Assembly (NCBI RefSeq): GCF_009846745.1
Contig: NZ_AQPF01000007.1
Location: 62,001 to 126,000, forward strand
DNA length: 64,000 bases
Source: Alloalcanivorax xiamenensis
Lineage (GTDB): Bacteria; Pseudomonadota; Gammaproteobacteria; Pseudomonadales; Alcanivoracaceae
Direction of reading: 5' to 3'
A program made the translations under genes and the position numbers. Positions 7,366 to 15,594 of this stretch are shown in pieces. The first letter of the stretch is position 1, and every line of letters begins with the position of its first letter. A model generated the notes under the pieces. It saw nothing but the letters and a program-made list of their open reading frames with translations, had not been told where the DNA came from and did not search any database.

Positions 7366-7776
7366 TCATAACCGCACGGCGCTACCCTCCCGAGGCTCCG
7401 CCTCCCGCAGGGCCAGAACTCGAAATTCACAGCGGCATCCGAACAAGGTCACCGTCACCTCATCACCGCGATGGGCTCCCAGCAGAGCAGCGCCCAGTGG
7501 CGATAGAATCGAAAGACGACGTTGTTCCGGGGCCGCTTCGTCCGGCCATACCAATTGAAAGCTCCCCTGCTCACCACTGAGCAGATCTTCCATCCGCACG
7601 ACGGTACCGACGCCAACCCGGGCCTCTCCCCCAGCCTGCCTCAGTGCTTCCAGCTTGCCGAGTACGGCGCTGATTTCTCCGGGACCAGGAGGGAAGCAAC
7701 ACGGGTTCCTCACCGCATACTTTCGAACCATGGGTACAAATCGCTTTTCCAGCCATGAACCACGAACAGGCTTCAC
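7366..7776 (-). CDS. GreA/GreB C-terminal-domain protein, Rnk-like
   Basis: Protein of 136 aa. Its second half (VRMEDLLSGEQGSFQLVWP to the hydrophobic VTVTLFGCRCEFRVL) is the FKBP-like C-terminal domain of transcript-cleavage factors, as in the nucleoside diphosphate kinase regulator Rnk. The long coiled-coil of true GreA or GreB is missing; only a short helix (AVLGKLEALRQAG) precedes the domain. Such proteins bind RNA polymerase near the secondary channel. The exact role cannot be read from the sequence. Confidence 0.7.
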   Translation of the reverse strand: MKPVRGSWLEKRFVPMVRKYAVRNPCCFPPGPGEISAVLGKLEALRQAGGEARVGVGTVVRMEDLLSGEQGSFQLVWPDEAAPEQRRLSILSPLGAALLGAHRGDEVTVTLFGCRCEFRVLALREAEPREGSAVRL

Positions 7777-8102
7777 CAGCGCGCCTCCACGTCATCATGG
7801 AAATGTCGGTTAACGACAGACAGTTGTCGAAATAAAACGAGGGATGCCGGAACAGCCAGAGGCCGTCCGGCTTAAACCGGAAAGGTCAGAGAGGTAAAAC
7901 GAAAGAAGAGAGTCATTTGCGTTGAGCTAATCAGGATTCAGCACCAATGGAAGCCATGACCATAGCCCATTGGTGTAATAAGGCAAGCCCAAAAAATCGC
8001 CGGAGGCAACGGCTGCCTCACAAGTTCTGATGATTCTGACGCTTGACCGCGGAATCCATGGCCGTGGCCCTCTATTGGTCCAGGCGATATAAAAACGCGC
8101 CG
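7777..8102. other. Intergenic stretch with no supported gene
   Basis: Only a 66-codon frame is present here, with no ribosome site and no recognisable product. A short TCGGTTAACGACAG-type inverted motif near 7806 may belong to the Rnk-like promoter. I see nothing else. Confidence 0.4.
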
Positions 8103-8193
8103 ATTCGCCGCCAAGGCAGCTTCCCACGACGGGGGCTACGAAGTCGCTGTGGGAAGCTGCCTTGGCAGCGAATCAGCGTGTTGCGTATAAGCG
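8103..8193. repeat. Inverted pair of REP-like repeats, locus 4
   Basis: ATTCGCCGCCAAGGCAGC-TTCCCAC faces GTGGGAAGCTGCCTTGGCAG around GGGGGCTACGAAGTC, with the tail GCGTGTTGCGTATAAGC. It closely matches locus 2. Confidence 0.8.
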
Positions 8194-8237
8194 AACTTTC
8201 TTACGACTGTGAGGACGGCCGTTCCCGCTGGGCACAA

Positions 8238-8276
8238 AAAACCCCGGGCGCCCAAGACGGCGACCGGGGTGATTTA
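8238..8276 (-). terminator. Rho-independent terminator of the alanine-rich exported protein gene
   Basis: On the minus strand CCCCGG-t-CGCC, a short loop and GGCG-c-CCGGGG form a strong stem followed by TTTTTT. It begins 16 bp after the stop codon. Confidence 0.85.
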
Positions 8277-8291
8277 TCGGCGGAGGCACTA

Positions 8292-8768
8292 TCAATCCCA
8301 GAATTTGTACCAGGGCTTGCCTGTCTCTTCCGCTTTCACGCTGGCATTGGCGTTGGCTTCCGCCTCCACCGAGGCATTGTCCCGAGCGGCGTCCACCTTC
8401 TTCATGGCTTCCTCACGTTTGGTTTCGGCCTTGGCTTTGCCGGCTTCGGCCCGGGCGTTGGCCTCGGCTTTGGCGTCTTCCATGCGATTCTTAGCGGCTC
8501 CCTTCCTGGACTCCGCGTCTTCCACGGCGGCGTCTTTCTCGGCCTTGGCTTTTTCGAGGGTAGCTTCGGCCTTGTCCTTGGCGGCGTCGCGCTTGTCACG
8601 CAGAGCTTTCTCGGCGGCTTTGGCATCGGCGTCGGCCTTCACAGCCGCATTGACACCAGCGGCCTCTGCATTTACCGCGGCATTCACGCCAGCGGACAGA
8701 TCCGCCACGGCTACCTGGCTGCTCAGGGCCGCCGTGGAAGCCAGTACCAAAATCCAGTGCTTTTTCAT
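8292..8768 (-). CDS. Alanine-rich exported coiled-coil protein
   Basis: Protein of 158 aa with a signal peptide (MKKHWILVLASTAAL, then SSQVAVA, probable cleavage before DLS). The mature part is nearly all Ala, Lys, Glu, Asp and Arg in heptad-like order from about residue 45 to 140, so a long helix or coiled coil is expected. It ends with the aromatic tail GKPWYKFWD. The ATG at 8768 has a GAGGAGCG ribosome site; the upstream in-frame ATG at 8786 has none. No known family is recognised. An AT-rich stretch at 8870-9040 probably holds its promoter. Confidence 0.78.
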   Translation of the reverse strand: MKKHWILVLASTAALSSQVAVADLSAGVNAAVNAEAAGVNAAVKADADAKAAEKALRDKRDAAKDKAEATLEKAKAEKDAAVEDAESRKGAAKNRMEDAKAEANARAEAGKAKAETKREEAMKKVDAARDNASVEAEANANASVKAEETGKPWYKFWD

Positions 8769-9046
8769 ATTTCGCTCCTCGTGCAATCTGACGAACTGGA
8801 GACGCGACAGGTCCCAGATGAGGGCATCATTAAATCAGCTATCGGGAAGCTCAAGTAACAAAAGGTAAAAGTCGATTTTTTGTTTATAAAAAAGGGCATG
8901 GTTCAAAAAATAAAAAAGCTCCTATTGGCTTTAAAAGCTTTATCTCCGGTCTTATCGACCAACCTGAGTAAAATTATTCTCCTCAAAAAAAACACTTTCT
9001 AACACCATCGCTCCATGTCAACTTCATTGTCTTATTTATCATCGTC

Positions 9047-9436
9047 TCAGCTCAGCCAGGACCCGGGATGATGCCGAACCGCCACCCCCACCATATAGAG
9101 AAAGATCAACACCGCCGCCAGCGCGTATCCAGCCCTCCGCGCCGGCGTGGTTCCTCGCTTTATCGCCATCGTGCCCAGACCGATATAGGCCACCAGTGCC
9201 AGCAGTTTGGCCGCCAACCAAGGGGTCTGGTGAGGCCAGGCCCGCAACAGAACCATCAGCGTGACCCCGAGAATCAGCAACAGCGTGTCCACCAGATGAG
9301 GGGTGACACGCACCCAACGCCGTCGCAACATCGGCGACTCCGTCACCGACCAACCCGCACGCAGCACGAACAGCCCCAGACTCAACGCCGCCAAGGTCAT
9401 GTGCAGGTGCTTGATCAACAGGTAATCCAACATCAT
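9047..9436 (-). CDS. SirB2-family integral membrane protein
   Basis: Small membrane protein of 129 aa with four predicted transmembrane segments. The opening LLIKHLHMTLAALSLGLFVLR is characteristic of the SirB2 family, named for a Salmonella invasion-gene locus but of unclear biochemical function. It diverges from nsrR across 57 bp that include a TTATACT-type -10 element. Confidence 0.85.
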   Translation of the reverse strand: MMLDYLLIKHLHMTLAALSLGLFVLRAGWSVTESPMLRRRWVRVTPHLVDTLLLILGVTLMVLLRAWPHQTPWLAAKLLALVAYIGLGTMAIKRGTTPARRAGYALAAVLIFLYMVGVAVRHHPGSWLS

Positions 9437-9493
9437 TGCGAGACTCCGTTATACTGCCGGCTAATCCATTGTTCATCGTTTGGAACCGGGACC

Positions 9494-9943
9494 ATGAAGC
9501 TGACCCAATACAGTGACTACTCCTTGCGCGTACTGATCTATCTTGGCCTGCGGGGAGAGACGCTGAGCACCATCAGCGCTATTTCGGAAAGCTACGGCAT
9601 TTCCCGCAACCATATCGTCAAGGTGGTGCATCAGCTCGGCCAACTGGGCTATGTGGAAACCCTGCGCGGCAAGAACGGCGGGCTGCGCCTGGCTCATCGC
9701 CCCGAAGACATCAATGTGGGCGAGGTGATTCGCTACACCGAGGCCAACATGAGTCTGGTGGAGTGCTTCGGGGACCAGAATGCTTGTGTCCTTACTCCCA
9801 ATTGCGTATTGCGCAGTGCCCTCAATGAAGCCTTGAACGCGTTCCTGCACGTCCTTGATGGCTACACCCTGGCCGATCTCATCGAACCACGGCGGGCGCT
9901 GCATAAGCGGCTTTTGCCGACCGTCACCGAGCGGAGCGCCTGA
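9494..9943 (+). CDS. nsrR: NsrR, nitric-oxide-sensing Rrf2 repressor
   Basis: Rrf2-family regulator of 149 aa. The winged helix covers the first 80 residues (MKLTQYSDYSLRVLIYLGL..., recognition helix near GISRNHIVKVVHQL). Cysteines spaced C-x6-C-x5-C (CFGDQNAC, then VLTPNC) fit the NsrR [Fe-S] cluster that reacts with NO. The frame is open far upstream, but the ATG at 9494 starts the conserved N-terminus. Four NsrR-type boxes nearby and at hmp make a local NO-detoxification regulon likely. A second NsrR-like gene follows, convergent. Confidence 0.88.
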   Translation: MKLTQYSDYSLRVLIYLGLRGETLSTISAISESYGISRNHIVKVVHQLGQLGYVETLRGKNGGLRLAHRPEDINVGEVIRYTEANMSLVECFGDQNACVLTPNCVLRSALNEALNAFLHVLDGYTLADLIEPRRALHKRLLPTVTERSA

Positions 9944-9952
9944 GCCGACCGG

Positions 9953-10393
9953 TCAACCGAAGGATGGCGGCTCCAGAATCCGGATCAATTGCCGGCGCTC
10001 CCCGCGAACCATGTCTTCCAGGGTATAACCGTCCAGCGTTTCCAGAAACAATCTCAGCCCCTGCTCGAACACCACCCGCAGCTGACAGTATGGCGTGATC
10101 GCGCAGCGGTCCTCGCCATGGAAGCACTCCACCAGAGCCAGGTCCGGCTCCATGTCCCGCACCACCTTGCCCACCCGGATATCCTCCGCCGGGCAAGCCA
10201 AGCGGACGCCGCCGGTTTGTCCACGCTGGGTCTCCACATAACCCAGACGCTGCAGTTGATGCACCACCTTGGTCAGGTGGTGGCGGGAGATGCCGTAAGC
10301 CCTGGCCATGTCGGCTATGGTCAGACGCCGCGGTTGCAGCGCCAGTTGAATCAGCACGCGCAGGGCGTAGTCGGTATAGCGGGTAATCCGCAT
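9953..10393 (-). CDS. Second Rrf2-family regulator with NsrR-type cysteines
   Basis: Protein of 146 aa, clearly paralogous to NsrR at 9494: MRITRYTDYALRVLIQLAL against MKLTQYSDYSLRVLIYLGL, with the same cysteine spacing (CFHGEDRC, then AITPYC). The ATG overlaps the stop of nnrS (TGATG), so it is translated from the nnrS transcript, which carries an NsrR box. That wiring suggests autoregulation or a feedback pair. Whether it senses NO at the same level as the first is unknown. The frame is open much further upstream, but that part is antisense-like to nnrS. Confidence 0.85.
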   Translation of the reverse strand: MRITRYTDYALRVLIQLALQPRRLTIADMARAYGISRHHLTKVVHQLQRLGYVETQRGQTGGVRLACPAEDIRVGKVVRDMEPDLALVECFHGEDRCAITPYCQLRVVFEQGLRLFLETLDGYTLEDMVRGERRQLIRILEPPSFG

Positions 10394-11565
10394 CAGCCCG
10401 GCCGCCCATCCGCCCTCGGCGCCGCCAGCACCGGGGTATAAAGCCACAGGAACAACAACCAGGCCAGCAACCACAACCCCGCCGCCAGCCACAGCCCCGG
10501 CAGCCAGGGCAACACGCCCAGTCCGGCCAGCACCCGGACCAGCCCCGCCGCCAGTATCGCCAGGAACCCCCATCGCATGCCCGGCAACAGGCACATGGGG
10601 CGGCCAGTATGCCCCATGGCGACACGGGTGATCACACCCAGGATCATGGTGCCGATGGCGCCAGCGCCCAAGGCATGCACCCAGGCCGTGGGAGCCACCG
10701 GCAGGCCAGCCTTGGCCGCCGCCCAGAGCCCGTATCCTAGCCCTACCCAGAGATGTCCCAGATGCAGAATCCACAGCAATGGCTCACGCCGGACCCGCCA
10801 GCCGGCCCAACCTGCCAGCCGCGCGGCGGTGATCAGTGCCGCCAGCAGCCCCACCAGGGCCACCGCAAGCCCCCGCCACGCGGTCAATTCCAACACCACC
10901 ACCGCCAATCCGCAGACCAGCCCCGCAATATCCAGCGCCGGCCGACGCCGGACCCGCCCCGGATCATCGCCGTGCAGACGCAGCCAGTTGGCGGTGAAAG
11001 CCGGGGTAATGCGGCCGCCCACCATCAGGATCAGCAACGCGCTCAGCAGCACCAGCCCATGTAGGAAACGGGGATCTCCGCTCCAGTGAAACGCCACGTC
11101 CAATCCCCACAGGGCGAGCAGCACTCCGATCAAGGGCGCTTGACGCGCCTGGCGCGCGGACCAGACGCGCCTGACGACGAGTATCGCCACCACGGGCAGG
11201 AAAGCCAGATCCAGCAACACCGCCAGCAGCTGCCAGGCGTCCCCCAATAACAATCCGAGACGGGCCGACAACCACAGCCCCCACAGAACCAGCAACGCGC
11301 GCCCCGAAACTGGCGCGGTGCCGGTCCAGTTGCACACCGCGGTAAGCAGGAAGCCGGCGATGGCCGCGTTAAGCAGCCCCACCGTCATCTCATGTTGATG
11401 CCATAGCAACGCCGACATCGCCGGCCCGCCGCCGCCGAGCAGCCACCACAGCCACAGCGGCAACAACAGTACCGCGGCAACACCCGTGGAAACGAAAAAA
11501 ATACGAAACGGGAAAGCGAACAACACCACCCATGGCCGTCTTGGTGATCGCAATGTTTGATCCAT
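10393..11565 (-). CDS. nnrS: NnrS-family heme- and copper-containing membrane protein
   Basis: Polytopic membrane protein of 390 aa with about 12 hydrophobic segments. The start of the family is visible: FAFPFRIFFVSTG, then LLWHQHEMTVGLLNAAIAGFLLTAVCNWTG, containing the His-rich HQHEM motif. NnrS proteins are induced with NO reductase and protect against nitrosative stress. The ATG at 11565 follows CGAGGAACC; an upstream in-frame ATG at 11610 lies almost inside the operator. An NsrR-type box lies 51-73 bp upstream. It is translationally coupled to the Rrf2 gene. Confidence 0.9.
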   Translation of the reverse strand: MDQTLRSPRRPWVVLFAFPFRIFFVSTGVAAVLLLPLWLWWLLGGGGPAMSALLWHQHEMTVGLLNAAIAGFLLTAVCNWTGTAPVSGRALLVLWGLWLSARLGLLLGDAWQLLAVLLDLAFLPVVAILVVRRVWSARQARQAPLIGVLLALWGLDVAFHWSGDPRFLHGLVLLSALLILMVGGRITPAFTANWLRLHGDDPGRVRRRPALDIAGLVCGLAVVVLELTAWRGLAVALVGLLAALITAARLAGWAGWRVRREPLLWILHLGHLWVGLGYGLWAAAKAGLPVAPTAWVHALGAGAIGTMILGVITRVAMGHTGRPMCLLPGMRWGFLAILAAGLVRVLAGLGVLPWLPGLWLAAGLWLLAWLLFLWLYTPVLAAPRADGRPG

Positions 11566-11615
11566 GACAAGGTTCCTCGATACCACCGGCACGACAGTGG
11601 GTGATGACAATATCT

Positions 11616-11638
11616 TAGATGTATTACAAATACATCTT
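11616..11638. promoter_or_regulatory. NsrR-type operator between the two nnrS genes
   Basis: AGATGTATT-ACA-AATACATCT is a perfect 9-bp palindrome within a 23-bp match to the gammaproteobacterial NsrR consensus (AAGATGCATTT-n-AAATGCATCTT). It is placed to control both divergent genes. Confidence 0.85.
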
Positions 11639-11656
11639 TAAAGGAAATACCAGCCC

Positions 11657-12754
11657 ATGTCCACTCCCGCCTCTTTCCCACCGCGTCGGCGGCCTTGCTC
11701 CCGGCTGTTCTTTTCTCTTGCCTGCGTTGAGGCCGCGGTGATGGTGCCGCTCTCCACCTGGGCTTACCTCAATGGCGCTCCCCCCGGCCTGCTGGGTGCC
11801 GGTCATGGCATGGAGATGCTGTTCGGACTGGCGCCGATGTTGATCGCCGGCTATCTGCTCGGCCCGCAGCCGCCAGCACGGCGATGGGGGCTGACGCTGC
11901 TCTGGGGCCTGGGCCGCTGGCAACGACTGTTTGCCGACGCGCCGTTTATGCTGTCTGGCTGGGATCCGTTGACCGGCGTACTGCTGACCGCACTGCTTCT
12001 ACCCCGCCTGCGTCACGCCAGAAAATGGCGTAACCGGGTTGGCCTGGGTCTGGTTCCCTGGTTGTGTCTGACACCGCTTCTGGTGTGGTGGCTGCCGTCA
12101 CCCCGGCCTCGTTTACCTGCCGTGCTCACCCTCGCCGCGCTACTCACCTACATGGGCGGACGCATCATCGCGCCGTTGGCCGCGGCGGCCTGGCAACGAC
12201 AGGGAAAGGAGTTGCACGCACGAGTGCAGCCCCGTCTGGAGGGCCTGTTACTGGTCACCTTCGGACTGGCCTGGGGCAGCGCCTGGCGCAACCCCGTACT
12301 CACCGGGTTATTGCTGAGCGCTCTCGGCACTCTGGTGCTGGCGCGCCTCTGGCGCTGGCGCTTGTGGTCAGTGCCCCGGCCGGACTTGTGGCTGCTCGGC
12401 CAGGGCTACGGCTGGTTGGCGCTGGGGCTCAGTGGCATGGGGCTTGCCTTGATCAACGGCCATGCCATCACCACGCCACTGCACGGTATCACCGTGGGCG
12501 CCCTTGGCTCACTCTCCTGCGGCGTCATGGCCCGTCAGGCCGGGCCGCGCCATCGCGGCCGGGTTCCGCCGCACCGCCCGGTCATGGTGGTGATGGTATT
12601 GCTGAACGCCGCCACGGCGGCCCGCTGGGGCGCGGAGATAGCGCCGTCATGGCTGCTGCCGGCGGCCTCTCTCTGTTGGAGTCTCGCCTATCTGACCCTG
12701 CTGCTCCTGCTCCACGGAAGAGCAAGACCACTGAGCATGGAAAATTATCCTTAA
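11657..12754 (+). CDS. Second NnrS-family membrane protein
   Basis: Polytopic membrane protein of 365 aa, divergent from the first NnrS. It keeps the family landmark LGAGHGMEMLFGLAPMLIAG in place of HQHEM, and a late ITTPLHGITVGALGSLSCGVMAR segment resembling the same region of NnrS. Length and hydrophobic pattern (about 11-12 segments) agree with the family. It shares the NsrR box with nnrS, and its stop codon lies in the first operator of norB. It is less conserved than the first copy, so a distinct role in NO tolerance is possible. Confidence 0.8.
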   Translation: MSTPASFPPRRRPCSRLFFSLACVEAAVMVPLSTWAYLNGAPPGLLGAGHGMEMLFGLAPMLIAGYLLGPQPPARRWGLTLLWGLGRWQRLFADAPFMLSGWDPLTGVLLTALLLPRLRHARKWRNRVGLGLVPWLCLTPLLVWWLPSPRPRLPAVLTLAALLTYMGGRIIAPLAAAAWQRQGKELHARVQPRLEGLLLVTFGLAWGSAWRNPVLTGLLLSALGTLVLARLWRWRLWSVPRPDLWLLGQGYGWLALGLSGMGLALINGHAITTPLHGITVGALGSLSCGVMARQAGPRHRGRVPPHRPVMVVMVLLNAATAARWGAEIAPSWLLPAASLCWSLAYLTLLLLLHGRARPLSMENYP

Positions 12755-12775
12755 CATGTATTGTGAATGCATCTT
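12753..12775. promoter_or_regulatory. NsrR-type operator 1 upstream of norB
   Basis: The match AACATGTATTG-T-GAATGCATCTT follows the 11-1-11 NsrR consensus. It is about 77 bp before the norB start and two bp from a second box. Confidence 0.75.
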
Positions 12776-12777
12776 TA

Positions 12778-12800
12778 AAGATATATTTTATATGCACCTT
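12778..12800. promoter_or_regulatory. NsrR-type operator 2 upstream of norB
   Basis: AAGATATATTT-T-ATATGCACCTT fits the NsrR consensus in the same 23-bp format. It starts 25 bp after the first box, so dimers could bind nearly side by side. Confidence 0.72.
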
Positions 12801-12851
12801 TAAGGCTTGTTCGCCAACCCCATGCCCATGGATCAACAGGAGGACCCGACC

Positions 12852-15125
12852 ATGGCCCACTACCGCAAACTCTGGTGGACGCTGATCGCCGTTCTGGCGG
12901 TCACGTTCGCGTTGCTCGGTTACTTCGGTACCGAGGTCTACCGCAAGGCGCCACCGATCCCGGATCGGGTGGTGACCGAGGACGGCACCGTACTGATGAC
13001 CCGGGATGACATTCTCGACGGCCAAACCGCCTGGCAATCCGTGGGCGGCATGCAACTGGGATCGATCTGGGGACACGGCGCCTATCAAGCGCCGGACTGG
13101 ACCGCCGACTGGCTGCACCGGGAGTTGATCCACTGGCTCGATCTGGCGGCCCGGGAACGCTACGGTCAGCCCTATGACGCTCTGGACAACGAACATCAGG
13201 CGATGCTGCAACGGGCGCTGCGCGACGCCTACCGCACCAACACCTTCGGAGAAAGCGACGGCACGCTGACAGTAAGCAACCGGCGTGCCGAAGCCATGGC
13301 GTTGACCGCCGACTATTACTCCCGGCTGTTCGGTGACGCGCCAGAGTTGCGTGGCACGCGGCAAAGCTACGCCATGAAGGAAGGCACTCTACCCAGTGAG
13401 AACCGCCGGCGGGCGCTCACTCAATTCTTCTTCTGGACCGCCTGGGCGGCGGCCACCGAACGCCCCGACGGCGACGCCACCTACACCAACAACTGGCCTC
13501 ACGAGCCACTGATCGATAACCTGCCCACCGCCGAGAACATAGTCTGGTCGATCATCAGCATCATCCTGCTGATCGCCGGCGTCGGCTTCCTGATTCTGGG
13601 CTGGGCCTTCCTGCGCCGCCACGATGAAGGCGAGCCACCGGCCCCCGCCCGCGATCCGCTCAGTCTGGTCTCTCTGACGCCATCACAAAGAGCATTGGGC
13701 AAATACCTGTTCCTGGTGGTGGCCCTGTTCACCTTCCAGGTGTTCCTCGGCGGCGGGGTGGCGCACTACACCGTGGAAGGTCAGCATTTCTACGGCTTCG
13801 AGTTGTCTCAATACTTCCCCTACTCACTGCTTCGCACCTGGCATATCCAGAGTGCGCTGTTCTGGATCGCCACCGGCTTCCTCGCCGCCGGTCTGTTCCT
13901 GGCGCCGATCATTAATGGCGGCAAGGACCCGAAGTTCCAGAAGCTCGGCGTCGATGTTCTGTTCTGGGCGCTGGTGGTGGTGGTGGTCGGTTCCTTCGTT
14001 GGCAACTACCTGGCCATCGCCCAGATCATGCCGGAGAACCTGAACTTCTGGCTCGGTCATCAGGGCTATGAATACGTCGATCTGGGCCGGCTGTGGCAGA
14101 TCGGCAAATTCACCGGCGTCGCCTTCTGGCTGGTGCTGATGCTGCGCGGTATCGGCCCGGCCCTGCGCAAACCCGGCGACAAACACCTGCTGGTGCTGCT
14201 CACCGCCTCGGTGACCGCCATCGGCCTGTTCTACGGCGCCGGCTTCTTCTATGGCGAGCGCACTCATCTTTCCATCATGGAGTACTGGCGCTGGTGGATC
14301 GTGCATCTGTGGGTGGAAGGCTTCTTCGAGGTGTTCGCCACCACTGCCCTGGCCTTCATCTTCTACAACCTGGGCCTGGTATCCCGTACCGTCGCCACCG
14401 GCGCCAGCCTGGCCTCCGCCTCCCTGTTCCTGCTCGGCGGCGTGCCCGGCACCTTCCATCACCTGTACTTCGCCGGGACCACCACACCGGTGATGGCGGT
14501 GGGGGCGACATTCAGTGCTCTGGAAGTGGTGCCGCTGGTGGTGCTCGGCTACGAGGCCTGGGAACACAGCAAACTGCGTGAACGGGCTCCGTGGATGGGG
14601 CAGATGAAATGGCCGGTGGCCTGTTTCGTGGCGGTGGCGTTCTGGAACATGCTCGGCGCCGGGGTGTTCGGCTTCATGATCAACCCGCCGATCTCCCTGT
14701 ATTACATCCAGGGTCTGAACACCACACCGGTGCATGCCCATGCCGCCCTGTTCGGCGTCTACGGCTTCCTGGCCCTGGGCTTCACGCTGCTGGTGCTGCG
14801 TTACATCCGGCCGCAGCTGCAATTCAGTGACCGTCTGATGCGCAATGGCTTCTGGCTGCTCAATATCGGCCTGGTGCTGATGATCGCCACCAGCCTGCTG
14901 CCGGTGGGGCTGATCCAGTTCCACGCCAGCGTCAGCGAAGGCATGTGGTATGCCCGCAGCGAAGCGTTCATGCAACAAGACCTGCTGCAAACACTGCGCT
15001 GGGTGCGCACCTTCGGCGATGTGGTGTTCATCATCGGCGCCCTGGCGGTGGCCTGGCAGGTGGTCTCCGGGGTGCTGTTCGGCGCCCGCGCTCCCGCTCT
15101 GGAGCCGGCGGAGTCCAATGCCTGA
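12852..15125 (+). CDS. norB: Quinol-dependent nitric oxide reductase (qNOR)
   Basis: Single-subunit NO reductase of 757 aa, the usual qNOR length. It reduces two NO to N2O with electrons from quinol in the inner membrane. The N-terminal part (ILDGQTAWQSVGGMQLGSIWGHGAYQAPDW) is the extra soluble domain of qNOR fused to the NorB fold. Heme and Fe_B histidines are visible in WHIQSALFW, EYWRWWIVHLWVEGFFEVF and GTFHHLYFAGT. The ATG at 12852 follows CAGGAGGAC; an in-frame ATG at 12807 is less likely. Two NsrR boxes lie upstream, so induction by NO is expected. Confidence 0.95.
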   Translation: MAHYRKLWWTLIAVLAVTFALLGYFGTEVYRKAPPIPDRVVTEDGTVLMTRDDILDGQTAWQSVGGMQLGSIWGHGAYQAPDWTADWLHRELIHWLDLAARERYGQPYDALDNEHQAMLQRALRDAYRTNTFGESDGTLTVSNRRAEAMALTADYYSRLFGDAPELRGTRQSYAMKEGTLPSENRRRALTQFFFWTAWAAATERPDGDATYTNNWPHEPLIDNLPTAENIVWSIISIILLIAGVGFLILGWAFLRRHDEGEPPAPARDPLSLVSLTPSQRALGKYLFLVVALFTFQVFLGGGVAHYTVEGQHFYGFELSQYFPYSLLRTWHIQSALFWIATGFLAAGLFLAPIINGGKDPKFQKLGVDVLFWALVVVVVGSFVGNYLAIAQIMPENLNFWLGHQGYEYVDLGRLWQIGKFTGVAFWLVLMLRGIGPALRKPGDKHLLVLLTASVTAIGLFYGAGFFYGERTHLSIMEYWRWWIVHLWVEGFFEVFATTALAFIFYNLGLVSRTVATGASLASASLFLLGGVPGTFHHLYFAGTTTPVMAVGATFSALEVVPLVVLGYEAWEHSKLRERAPWMGQMKWPVACFVAVAFWNMLGAGVFGFMINPPISLYYIQGLNTTPVHAHAALFGVYGFLALGFTLLVLRYIRPQLQFSDRLMRNGFWLLNIGLVLMIATSLLPVGLIQFHASVSEGMWYARSEAFMQQDLLQTLRWVRTFGDVVFIIGALAVAWQVVSGVLFGARAPALEPAESNA

Positions 15126-15150
15126 ATCCACGCCTGAGTGGAAGCCGGCC

Positions 15151-15172
15151 CCCCGGGGAAATCTCCCCGGGG
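15151..15172 (+). terminator. GC-rich hairpin after norB
   Basis: CCCCGGGGA-AATC-TCCCCGGGG forms a 9-bp perfect stem 25 bp after the norB stop. No T-run follows, so factor-independent termination is uncertain. Confidence 0.45.
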
Positions 15173-15226
15173 ATTGCGGCCCCACCGTGGCTGGGGTACT
15201 CTTCGTCCATTGTTTTGGAGATTCCT

Positions 15227-15334
15227 ATGACCATCGCACGTCCTGACAACGCTTTGTACACCGCCGGTAGCCCGGTGGTGATGGCGTGCGCCGGTTATTT
15301 TTACGGGTATTGGTTTAGCCGCTCGAGCGCCTGA
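15227..15334 (+). CDS. Leader peptide 1 of aroG, aromatic-rich
   Basis: A 35-codon ORF ending AGYFYGYWFSRSSA. Five Tyr/Phe/Trp codons of the nine that end its core cluster just before the stop, followed by a hairpin and then a strong terminator. This is the pattern of a transcription attenuator: with charged aromatic tRNAs the ribosome finishes and the terminator forms; with scarce tRNA it stalls in the cluster. TTTGGAG upstream could be the ribosome site. That it controls the DAHP synthase gene 280 bp downstream is inferred from position. Confidence 0.72.
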   Translation: MTIARPDNALYTAGSPVVMACAGYFYGYWFSRSSA

Positions 15335-15345
15335 GCCCTCCCGCC

Positions 15346-15370
15346 CAGGCGCCCGGATCCGGGACGCCTG
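15346..15370 (+). promoter_or_regulatory. Pre-terminator hairpin of the aroG attenuator
   Basis: CAGGCG-CCCGGATCCGGG-ACGCCTG is a long inverted repeat starting 12 bp after leader 1. It probably acts as the pause or anti-terminator element. Confidence 0.6.
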
Positions 15371-15381
15371 CCGAACCCCTG

Positions 15382-15415
15382 AACCCCCGGTTGGCTTCCC
15401 AACCGGGGGTTTTTC
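15382..15415 (+). terminator. Attenuator terminator between aroG leaders 1 and 2
   Basis: ACCCCCGGTTGG, a CTTC-type loop and CCAACCGGGGGT form a 12-bp stem followed by TTTTTC. It is a strong rho-independent terminator lying well before aroG, so it is likely conditional. Confidence 0.88.
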
Positions 15416-15470
15416 ATTTTGGGCGCGACATTTTCATGAACTTTTATTGAGATCAGGACGGAGAAACATC

Positions 15471-15587
15471 ATGACCCGCTATTACCGTGACTTCGCGTTG
15501 TTTTGCTACTGGCGATTTAGCGGCGCCGGCCTGACCGCCGGCCGCCGCCACGACTCGACACCACCATCGACACCCTTGCGCCGATGA
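15471..15587 (+). CDS. Leader peptide 2 of aroG, aromatic-rich
   Basis: A 38-codon ORF with GGAGAAA 7 bp before its ATG. The start MTRYYRDFALFCYWRFSG has eight Tyr/Phe/Trp codons in 18. Its stop codon falls in the loop of the GCGCCGA-TGA-TCGGCGC hairpin just before the aroG ribosome site. So a ribosome that completes the peptide would open that hairpin, while a stalled one would leave it formed or let alternatives pair. Two leaders in series before one gene are unusual. Function is inferred from composition and position. Confidence 0.7.
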   Translation: MTRYYRDFALFCYWRFSGAGLTAGRRHDSTPPSTPLRR

Positions 15588-15594
15588 TCGGCGC
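15578..15594 (+). promoter_or_regulatory. Hairpin spanning the leader 2 stop, just before aroG
   Basis: GCGCCGA-TGA-TCGGCGC is a perfect 7-bp stem with the stop codon as its loop. It ends 10 bp before the AAGGAAAGG ribosome site of aroG. Confidence 0.6.

Noticed and set aside
7927..8127. 66-codon minus-strand frame as a gene
   Set aside because: No ribosome site, and it runs into a REP repeat.
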